Origin: Pyrenophora tritici-repentis
Lineage: Eukaryota; Ascomycota; Dothideomycetes; Pleosporales; Pleosporaceae
Reading direction: 5' to 3'
Length of the DNA stretch: 64,000 nucleotides
Assembly: GCF_003171515.1 (NCBI RefSeq)
Contig: NC_089391.1
Location: 1,984,001 to 2,048,000, forward strand
Shown in pieces: positions 56,800-64,000 of the stretch. Position numbers and translations under genes: made by a program. A model generated the notes under the pieces. That model was not told the DNA's origin and made no database searches. It saw only the letters and a list, made by a program, of their open reading frames with translations. Within the stretch, counting starts at the first letter, position 1. Every line of letters starts with the position of its first letter.

Positions 56800-58526
56800 C
56801 TAACCACCTCCTCGTCCCCTACCACGTCCCCTTCCGCTGCCACTTGCTGTCCGTGTCATCGCAACACCTCCACCATGGCCACCAACAGCGAGGGTATCCC
56901 TCTCCCCATAACGCCCTACAGGTGTATTACCACCTGCGTCCGACCAACCAGCCATGCTACTCTGAGCACTCATGGGCACACCGCCCAGTCCTGCGCCCAC
57001 CTCAAGATGCGGCGCCGTGTTCCGGAGTGCACTTGTCATTTCGTTTACGGGTTCAGAGAAATGTGGTGGTTGGACCTGGTAGTCTCGTGCCTTGACAGGG
57101 TTGCATGCAGCTTGCAAGAGTCTCTCGTTGAGCTCATCGTCCGGTTGCGCTTCCCTGAGCATGAGCTTCAAATCTTGCTCAATATCCTGTGCCGAAAGTG
57201 AGGGTGGCGGTGGTGCTGAAGCATTAAGCTTCTGGAAAACCTTTGCATCGAGAACAAAAGGCGGGTTGTAGATGAACGGAGGTATTTGACCGCTCACTAT
57301 GGCGGCTGTAGGGTTGAGTGCCGAGCGTGTGGCACCACGGGTTGCGTGGGGGTTCGAAGAGAGCTGACGGACCATGTCTGACGCGCCAGGTACATCATCT
57401 GACTCTTGGTCTTGGTCCATGGGGTCGCCGTTCTCAGAGGCATGGTCGCCATTTGTGCCATTGGTCTGACCGTTAGTTGCGGCTTCCTGTGGTGATGCCT
57501 CGGTATTCTTCATCTTGGCAAAGAAGTGAGACGCGGCCGTCGTGGCTTGATTCATGGCCATGTTGAGCTCCTTCTCGCTAAAAAGCCGCTCGATAGAATA
57601 GGCGGCTGATTCAAACTGGGCGTTGACAGTGCGCGCTTTGGCTTCGCGGAAGGGCGAGCCAATACCCATTTCGTTAGGGCGACCAGCAGGTCCTGGCGAG
57701 TCATTGTCTTGGTCTTCGAAGAGCTTCCGCTTCCGCTTGTTCTCTTGAGCTACAGCAAGCTCTTCGGCGTCTCCAAACTTATGTCCTGTCCTCCTTGTTT
57801 TGCGAGGCGCTTGCGGTCCGCCAGGGCTAGCAGGAAGTCCGATGCTGAATTGGTTGGGATGCAGAAGCATTGCGTTGCTGTCGGACAAATCTAATTGCTC
57901 CTTTTCTCGCTTCAGCTTATTTGTCCGTTGTTGTATGCTTGCGATGAGTCGCTCGCGAATGGTGGCAGCAAGTAGCTTATGCTCTTCCTCAGCTATCTGG
58001 ACCTTGTAGTAGTGCGCATTCTCGATTTCGTTCTTGGTGTTCTCGTTTTTGTTCTGTACGATGTTGGTGATTAGTGCATTAGGAGACCAGAACAAGCGCG
58101 AAGACCTACCCAGAGCATAGTTAGATTATAGTCGCGTTCTTCCATTGCATCATTGACAGCGTCTACGAAGCGTGAATAGTGTCTTCCACATTGCGCAATG
58201 TAGTCAGTGCCGGCGCTAGGTGTCGAAGGCACGTTGTTCCCCATAATCTGCGTGATGAGTTCTGTCGCTTCTTCTCCGCCATCTTCAAGAGGCTGATTCC
58301 CATACGGGTCGGCCTTCATGATCAGGCTAATATCAGCTTGCAGCGCCGCGACTTGAGCTCTATAGTGACTATCCCTGTTCTCCGAAAATGAAGCCATCAT
58401 TTCTGCGAGCTTCTCCGCAAGCATGTTGCGCCGTTTGTCGCGCTTTGAAGGCTGAGGTTGAGGGGACGTTGCCGAATGGCCGAGCGGAAAGTTGTCCGCC
58501 GGCGACGGGCTGCCATTTCGTACCAT
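56800..58526 (-). CDS. Sds3-like histone deacetylase complex subunit
   Basis: Exons, in transcript order: 58526-58110 and 58053-56800, with a 56-bp GT-AG intron, giving 556 residues. The conserved Sds3-like domain spans the junction: KRDKRRNMLAEKLAEMMASF, DSHYRAQVAALQADISLIMK, DAVNDAMEERDYNLTMLW then NKNENTKNEIENAHYYKVQI and ERLIASIQQRTNKLKREKEQ. This is the coiled-coil protein family (PF08598) that scaffolds the Sin3/Rpd3 class I histone deacetylase complex, so a nuclear co-repressor role is expected. After the domain come a Lys/Arg-rich patch (ENKRKRKLFEDQ), a disordered acidic region (DPMDQDQESDDVPGASD) and a GRGRGRGRGGG tail, an RGG-like nucleic-acid-binding end. The intron phase and the domain continuity support this model. 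Confidence 0.9.
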
Positions 58527-59191
58527 GGCTACAGGTAAGACACTTGAGGCGTGTTGGTGTCGCGGTTCCCTGGTTGTGCGAGACAGGACAACGGTAGAGA
58601 ACTCCGGGTCCTTCCAAGGTTACGTGCTAGTGTGTCGCGGGAATGGATATGCTGAAATTTCTGAACAGTGTGGCGCAAAGGAGATGAATAGTAGTACCTT
58701 CTCATTAGATGAGGGGGTTCAAAACTCACACCAGTGGATATGGTTTGCAAGAGTGAAGGTAGCACGGGCAATCAGTTGCGACAATACGAACGGGGAATAG
58801 CGTGGCCGCCAAGACACCGACTGCCGACTTCTCGGCCATGGACTCAAACAGGTGATTACCTGCATCACCTGGCAGCTGCGGCACCTATAAGCGCATCTTT
58901 CTCGCACACATTCATCTAGTATAGTATATAACGGGCTAATCGTATACTTTACCTTCTACAGTCACCTGAACATTCAACGAGCTCACGAAGACAACCTCTG
59001 TAGGCGGTAAATCCAATTGAATTGACCTAGCAAAACATAGAGAATGAACAGCGTAAAACTACCGATCTGTACAGCAATGATCCAACTACTCATCTTTCGC
59101 GTTTTCCTCCCCATCATTGCCAGCGCACGCTCCCATCCTCACCATAGCCTGGCATCTCGTCGTTGCAATGGCATGTAGACGCTGTCTAAGC
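58527..59191. other. Intergenic: promoter of the Sds3-like gene and 3' end of the Bys1-domain gene
   Basis: Both neighbours are on the minus strand. No gene, RNA or repeat seen. Confidence 0.45.
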
Positions 59192-59662
59192 CTATTCAAC
59201 AAAGGTGTCGCATAGGTTGAGGTTCAGGTCTGCGGTGCCATGGTAGATCGCACTGTAGTCCGGCTTCGGTTCGCCCACCCAAACAATCTGTTCCAGGGGA
59301 GCGCCGCCGCTGTTGTGGATGCGGAGATTCTCGCCTTTGAAGTCGAAGCCGTGGGCAGTGCTCAAGCTGTAGTAGAGTCCAGCTTTCGGGTCCAAGGAGT
59401 ATGCCATGGTCAAGACAGGCTTGCCGTTGTAGAGGCCATCTTGGGACTTCATGACCTGGACGGCAACGCCGACACCGTTCTTGGCTACTTTCATGGTTTC
59501 GACGTACAGCCCTTTAGGCAGAATCATCTGGACGGGGGATTGATCGGTCTGAACGGACGTGACGAAGACTGTGAATTTGCAGTTGTTGTATACAGTAGCG
59601 TAAGCTGCCAAAGCAGTGTTGGCAAACATGGCGACAGTGGCGACGAGGGTTGAAAGACGCAT
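59192..59662 (-). CDS. Secreted Bys1-domain protein
   Basis: A single exon of 156 residues. A clear signal peptide, MRLSTLVATVAMFANTALAA, probably cleaved after ALA at residue 19. The mature protein begins with the Bys1-type start YATVYNNCKFTVFVTSVQTD, followed by LPKGLYVETMKVAKNGVGVA, QDGLYNGKPVLTMAYSLDP, GLYYSLSTAHGFDFKGENLR. This thaumatin-like beta fold was named from the Blastomyces yeast-phase-specific protein and is common in secreted fungal proteins, including ones induced during growth on hosts. Only two Cys remain (in NNCKF and NLCDT), enough for one disulfide between the ends. No catalytic residues are known for the family. A TATA-like CTATAAGA lies 170 bp upstream. Confidence 0.85.
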   Translation of the reverse strand: MRLSTLVATVAMFANTALAAYATVYNNCKFTVFVTSVQTDQSPVQMILPKGLYVETMKVAKNGVGVAVQVMKSQDGLYNGKPVLTMAYSLDPKAGLYYSLSTAHGFDFKGENLRIHNSGGAPLEQIVWVGEPKPDYSAIYHGTADLNLNLCDTFVE

Positions 59663-61032
59663 CTTGGAGGCACGAACTTCGGGAAGTAGTAAGTAGAGAA
59701 TGAAGATATGAATAGAATAGGATTTTGACTCTGTGCAAGGTTGATGTTATTGGAAAGTGGTTGTCAAAGGCCGAAGTTGTTGAAGCTTGAGAGTGATGCT
59801 TGAGTGATGGTCTAATGGCCGTCTCTGGCTGTTCTTATAGATCCTAAGGGCCTCAAAGTAACTAAACGCGCCGATCATGCTTCCTGCCATTTCCGTGCTT
59901 CAGAGTGGCAAGCATTGCTAAGGAACATTGAGATTGTGTGCGATGCTACTACCCAAAGCAAGGTGCTTCCGCTCTCCGTGACATACTACTTGGCTGCAAT
60001 CGCCCAAGCAGCATTCTTCTCCTTGTACAGACCGACGATATGGTCATGGGCACAGGGCTGTGGAAGACTGTAAGGCAGTTTCGAGTCCCATCCCTCCAAT
60101 GTGGCACAGTAAACAACATGCCTAGCCAACTAAGTGTCGTGTGACAAACCTGACGCAGGGACAAATTCCTGTGCTTACATACAACGAAGTCTCTAGCAGC
60201 AAATAGCACAGTTACTTCTGCTGACACGGTAACAGAAGTAATTACTATGTGATACCTGGGTACGATATTACAAGAGATGAGAGCGTGGCTGAGCCAGGAA
60301 CAATAACGCTGTGAGAAATGTTGCAGAACATGAGTACAACGAAACTGCGTTGTGAAAATCTGCTGCTAAGCATCGACATCACTTACATATACCATCATTA
60401 CAGAACATGAGGCGGGTTATGCTTCCTCAGACCAGTCAAAAGCCGAGATCTGGGCGACTGTGTATGCCTCGTTGCATCAGCACCGAGTTTTTGTGTCATG
60501 ACAAACGTGTGAGCTTTTGGGTAGCAGAAAGTGTGGGTCGTGTGCCAATGCTGGACATGAGGACACAATATAAGGGGTAGATTGAATTGTATGGACACTT
60601 TCATCACACATAAATCTTATTGAAGAAGGCGATGTAACATGCTGCGGAGCGAGGGTTATATTTGCAGAGATTATTGCCAAGAGAGTGGAGTGATGAAGCG
60701 TGGTTTCAAGGAGAGATGTTCGCGATACCGTTACAATATGACGAGAAGTAACATTACATGAAGCGAGGATAAGGTAAGAGGCACAGCACATACCAACCCA
60801 ATACTCTTTAAGGTATCATCAAAGCACGTGGAGGAAGCGTGGCGGCTTAAGCCGGCCTGCACCGTGTACTGCCGAACCTCGGTCTTATTCTTAGAGAGGC
60901 ATTTCTCCACATCCCGCCTGCCCGCAATCGTCTTGCCCGCGGGATTGTCGCCATGTGACAACCACACTTCAACTTGTTGGAGTCCTTCACAATCTACACA
61001 TCCACAAATTTTAGGAAAATTGTTTCCAAATC
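59663..61032. other. Divergent intergenic region, Bys1-domain gene / thiolase
   Basis: 1.4 kb between two outward-facing genes. Contains the TATA-like box of the minus-strand gene (59833-59840). No other gene or repeat supported. Confidence 0.45.
59833..59840 (-). promoter_or_regulatory. TATA-like box of the Bys1-domain gene
   Basis: CTATAAGA on the minus strand, about 170 bp before the start codon, a sensible distance for a regulated secreted-protein gene. Confidence 0.45.
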
Positions 61033-62445
61033 ATGTCATCTGCTGCAATCCGCACATCAATGAGGATGGCCTCGCGGCCTCAACAACGGCTCGCTAGCAT
61101 CCAGCGACAGTTCAGTAGCTCATCACCACAAAGGAAGGAGGTTCGAGATGCATATATCATCAGCGCCAGCCGAACACCGACTGCAGTGGCAAGTACCTCT
61201 TTTATCACAGGATGCTTCAAATACTAACAATGGGCTAGTTCAATGGCAATTTCACGACCGTATCCGCGACACAGCTCGGCGCCACAGCCATCAAGTCCGC
61301 ACTCGACAAGTCAAAAGTTCCCATTTCCTCGATAGATGCTGTGTACATGGGCAATGTACTCTCCGCAGGCGTCGGACAAGCGCCGGCACGTCAAGCTGCC
61401 ATTTTCGCGGGCCTACCCACAAATATTGAGGCTACTACCATCAACAAAGTATGCGCATCAGGATTGAAGGCTGTGAACATTGCCGCTTCGACCATTGAAC
61501 TTGGTCAGGCCGAAGCGCAGGTCGCGGGAGGAATGGAGAACATGACACGGGTACCGTACTATCTGAACAGGGCAAGCCAGCAGCCCGCATTCGGACACCA
61601 GAAGCTGCAGGACGGCTTAATCGCCGATGGTCTCTGGGATGTCTACAACCAAATCCACATGGGAAACTGCGCGGAGAACACTGCCAAGAAGTACCAGGTT
61701 TCGCGACAGGATCAGGACGACTACGCGATCGAGACATACAAGCGCGCGCAACAGGCATACAAGGACGGACTCTTCAAAGATGAGATTGTGCCAGTTACAG
61801 TCAAGTCGAAGAAGGGAGAAGTCGTCATTTCCGAAGATGAACAGTACAACAAGCTCAAGCTTGACAAGGTCGCGACTTTGAAGCCAGCCTTCGACAAGGG
61901 ACCAGATGCTAGTGTTACAGCGGCAAACAGCTCGCCTCTCAGTGACGGCGCATCAGCACTGGTACTGGGAAGCAAGGAGATTGCCCAAAAGTATGGCAAG
62001 GACAGCCGCGTTCTCGCCAAGGTTGTAACCTACGCCGATGCATCTCTTGGTATGCTGCCCCTCTAATTTTTCTCTTTTTCTCGCGCACCACCACTAACTA
62101 AAATTAGACCCCATCGACTTCCCCGTTGCGCCTGCATCCTGCGTTGAGAAACTACTCAAGCAATCCGGCCTCTCAAAGAACGACATCTCCATCTGGGAGT
62201 TCAACGAAGCCTTTGCCGCCGTCATCAAAGCCAATGCAAAGATCCTTGGTCTCGGCACAGAGAATGTAAACCCAAGAGGTGGCGCTATCGCTCTCGGACA
62301 CGCACTGGGTAGTTCTGGTAGCAGAATCTTGGTGACACTATTGCACCAGTTGGAAGTCGGACAGTATGGTGCTGCTGTCATCTGCAATGGCGGTGGTGCG
62401 GCATCAGGCATTATCGTGCAGCGGGTCGGCGCGGATCAGCTATAA
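61033..62445 (+). CDS. Acetyl-CoA acetyltransferase, probably mitochondrial
   Basis: Reversible condensation of two acetyl-CoA to acetoacetyl-CoA. Exons 61033-61188, 61239-62049 and 62108-62445 give 434 residues. The first intron (50 bp) uses a GC donor (GTG|GCAAGT) and has a TACTAAC branch site; the second (58 bp) is GT-AG. The N-terminal 40 residues ([20 protein letters not shown], then QRQFSSSS) are rich in Arg/Ser and lack acids, like a mitochondrial presequence, so this is the ACAT1-like form of ketone-body and branched-chain amino-acid metabolism rather than the cytosolic Erg10; that is inference. Thiolase residues are intact: the nucleophile Cys in [22 protein letters not shown], the His in [14 protein letters not shown] and the second Cys in CNGGGAASG. 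Confidence 0.93.
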
Positions 62446-62694
62446 AATGACGCGTGCCATGTTAATTAGTTGGGATATTCTAAAAAAAATGTAAAATAAA
62501 TGATCCATATCATGTTTTCGTTTCCACAAATGTTCACGTGTCCGATGTGCAAAATCCCCTGTGCAGCCCACACACCACCGTAGTGTACCATCACCACCAA
62601 CCAGCTCATATCACTCACTCACAACTTTACAACGCACCTACCTACCTATTATCAAAAAGTGCCTCTAGAAACGCATACTAGAGCAAAAAACAAT
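62446..62694. other. 3' region of the thiolase and trailer of the tRNA gene
   Basis: AT-rich with CACCAC-type runs; no gene. Confidence 0.4.
62685..62690 (-). terminator. RNA polymerase III terminator of tRNA-Ser
   Basis: Six T on the minus strand, four bases after the end of the tRNA (spacer ATTG). Confidence 0.8.
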
Positions 62695-62831
62695 CGACGT
62701 TGGCCAGATTCGAACTGACGCTCCCAAGGGAACAAGATTTCAAGTCTTGCGCGATAACCACTCTGCAAACACCTCATCGTTAGCCACACACACATTGAGG
62801 AAGGGGAAGGAAACGTACCCGCCACAACGCC
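62695..62831 (-). tRNA. tRNA-Ser(TGA) interrupted by an intron in the D-loop
   Basis: Exon 1 is 62831-62819 (GGCGTTGTGGCGG) and exon 2 is 62762-62695, giving 81 nt before CCA. The folded product is complete: acceptor GGCGTTG with CAACGTC (7 pairs, one G:U), D-stem GCG/CGC, anticodon arm CAAGA-CTTGAAA-TCTTG with anticodon TGA and no intron at 37/38, a Ser-type long variable arm (TCCC TT GGGA), T-stem GTCAG/CTGGC with TTCGAAT, and discriminator G. Without exon 1 no 5' acceptor strand exists next to exon 2. The 56-bp insert (62818-62763) starts GTACGT, contains GCTAACG and ends TTTGCAG. The exons joined form a perfect A box (TGGCGGAGTGG), which the insert splits. A T6 terminator follows. Confidence 0.85.
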
Positions 62832-63439
62832 TGCTCTGATTTTAATGGAGTATTTAACCGTTACGGGGGTTATATACGCGGTTGTAAGAGAGAGGAGGTA
62901 ATAGGAATGAGAGAAGGTGGTGAGGTGAGAGAGGTAATGGGAAGGTAGGGTAAAGGAGGGCAGTATGAGGTAAGAAAAGTAGGGGAGGTGAGGTGATTGT
63001 GACATCACGATTGTAAGCAGGGTAATATGCTGTGTAAGTTAGGTTTAGTCTGTGGTGAGACATAGCGGTGTGGAGGTTGTGCTACATAGGTTTCTTAGGG
63101 TTGGGGGATGGAGAGTAAAGAGATGAGTGGGATGTAAAGGGTATGTGAAACTCTACAAGAGAAGAAGAGATTTGAAATAAGAGGGCAGAAACATGGAGTG
63201 AAAAGACAAAAAGTATGAGAAGGAAAACAAGATATCGTCTCTTCAGTGTGTTTAGGGGCAGAAATCTCATTGATTATTATCTAAGAACTCTAGACTGGCA
63301 AACTGTGAAGAACTTTTAATTCCTAAGTAGAGGTCTTTACTCTATCTAGCACCATCCTACTTTATACGCCGCGTGAAAAGAAAATTCATGTCATAGATCA
63401 CATTATTCAGATATCGAAAATTCGACATCTCCGCCCATC
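62832..63439. other. Intergenic, purine-rich on the plus strand
   Basis: From 62880 to 63180 the plus strand is very G/A-rich (AGAGAGGAGG, GGGAAGGTAGGG), a polypurine stretch; on the minus strand it would be a C/T-rich tract upstream of the tRNA. No gene seen. Confidence 0.45.
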
Positions 63440-64000
63440 TCAAAGATGGTCAAGACCAAGATTCATATCCAAATCCATATCCATATCCATCGTGAAATCC
63501 ATGTCATCCCACGCCATAGCTGCAGCCCCCTCTGCCACCGCTGACATACCATCAACCCCAGAAGTGCCGGTCGGGATCGCAGAACTGTAATCTGCAGAGC
63601 TTGTCGCGTTCTGCAGGTCCTCTGGGAGTTCGTCCCACGAGGGGAAGTGAAAGTCTTGAATCGTAGTAGATTCGTCAGTAGTCGTGGAAGGCTGCTCGTT
63701 TACGGCCTGGAAAGACATGAGATCGTTGACGGTGGTGGTGACGAAAGGTGGTGCCATGCTTGCAGTCGCGTCGTTCAACCAATACCTCTTCTTCGGTGAT
63801 CCAGCTGTCTTTGTAGCAAAGCCAAGTTCGCCCTGCTCGCCGAAACAGGGACCATTGGTACCGGCGGATATGCATACAAGTTCGGAGATGGGGTCGTATA
63901 CGCCTAAGAGGTTTTCGGTGCTTGTCATGTTGGTTGCTGGAGCATACGAAGCTGGTGACGTGGGTGATCCGCTTAGTCCGGGGACGCTGTAGGGTGTCTG
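63440..64000 (-). CDS. C-terminal part of an unknown protein with acidic tail (5' end outside window)
   Basis: The frame is open from the right window edge to a stop at 63440-63442, giving at least 186 residues; the first in-window Met is at 63928, but the frame continues upstream to the edge (QTPYSVPGLSGSPTSPASYA), so the true start is probably beyond it. The sequence is Ser/Thr/Pro-rich and mostly disordered, with a small Cys-containing patch (ELVCISAGTNGPCFGEQGEL) and a basic spot (GSPKKRYWLND). It ends in a strongly acidic, Met/Asp-repeating tail (WDDMDFTMDMDMDLDMNLGL). An acidic hydrophobic tail of this sort is typical of transcriptional activation domains, so a transcription factor C-terminus is a reasonable guess, but no DNA-binding domain is in view. 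Confidence 0.7.
   Translation of the reverse strand, partial: QTPYSVPGLSGSPTSPASYAPATNMTSTENLLGVYDPISELVCISAGTNGPCFGEQGELGFATKTAGSPKKRYWLNDATASMAPPFVTTTVNDLMSFQAVNEQPSTTTDESTTIQDFHFPSWDELPEDLQNATSSADYSSAIPTGTSGVDGMSAVAEGAAAMAWDDMDFTMDMDMDLDMNLGLDHL

Noticed and set aside
62695..62831. tRNA-Ser with a standard intron at 37/38
   Set aside because: The anticodon arm CAAGA-CTTGAAA-TCTTG is uninterrupted; only the D-loop position restores the acceptor stem.
62652..63008. 118-residue minus-strand frame across the tRNA gene
   Set aside because: It reads through the tRNA and its terminator; no protein features.

Overview
This is a piece of a filamentous ascomycete nuclear genome, most likely a Dothideomycete and probably Pleosporales. 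The reasons are short GT-AG introns of about 50-120 bp with TACTAAC/CTAAC-type branch sites, Pezizomycotina-type proteins (2EXR domain, Bys1 domain, DUF3429, DUF3128, Sds3-like, Erg27), widely spaced genes, and repeats that carry transition damage of the RIP type. The lineage assignment is inference; no species marker was seen.

Layout. 1-9 kb: one long disordered Ser-rich protein, then gene-poor DNA holding a 323-bp miniature LTR element (4678-5000). 9-14 kb: a 2EXR-domain gene (minus), a small tandem repeat, and glycerol kinase (GUT1, six exons). 13.6-22.7 kb: almost no genes. The only one I could build is a 52-residue Cys-containing protein split over three exons (16343-16609). 22.7-31 kb: ERG27-type 3-ketosteroid reductase, a coiled-coil protein, a Dsc2/UBAC2-like rhomboid pseudoprotease and a DUF3429/TMEM69-like mitochondrial membrane protein. 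31.8-45.2 kb: VPS13 (3192 aa, minus), diverging from an Emi1/DUF3128 twin-CX9C protein, then a cytosolic SSA-type HSP70 (minus) with heat-shock elements upstream. 45.9-56.4 kb: a repeat island built around a 7.8-kb Ty3/gypsy-type retrotransposon with identical 212-bp LTRs, flanked by RIP-damaged repeats, foldbacks, a split coding minisatellite and a decayed gene. 56.8-64 kb: an Sds3-like histone-deacetylase-complex subunit, a Bys1-domain secreted protein, a probably mitochondrial acetyl-CoA acetyltransferase, a tRNA-Ser(TGA), and the 3' end of a gene encoding an acidic C-terminus.

The host genes are ordinary housekeeping genes with no sign of a biosynthetic cluster. Two belong to sterol supply (acetoacetyl-CoA thiolase-type enzyme and Erg27), and one (Dsc2) belongs to the Dsc E3 ligase that processes the sterol-sensing SREBP in fungi, but they are far apart and not an operon-like unit.

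Three signals stand out. (1) The tRNA-Ser(TGA) is interrupted between nucleotides 13 and 14, inside the D-loop and A box, by a 56-bp insert with the full hallmarks of a spliceosomal intron. (2) The retrotransposon has a textbook -1 frameshift signal (GGGAAAA, 6-nt spacer, 9-bp stem with a possible pseudoknot) between protease and reverse transcriptase. (3) The miniature LTR element has 63-bp LTRs, a 5-bp target duplication and a primer site matching the anticodon arm of initiator tRNA-Met, as in copia half-tRNA priming.
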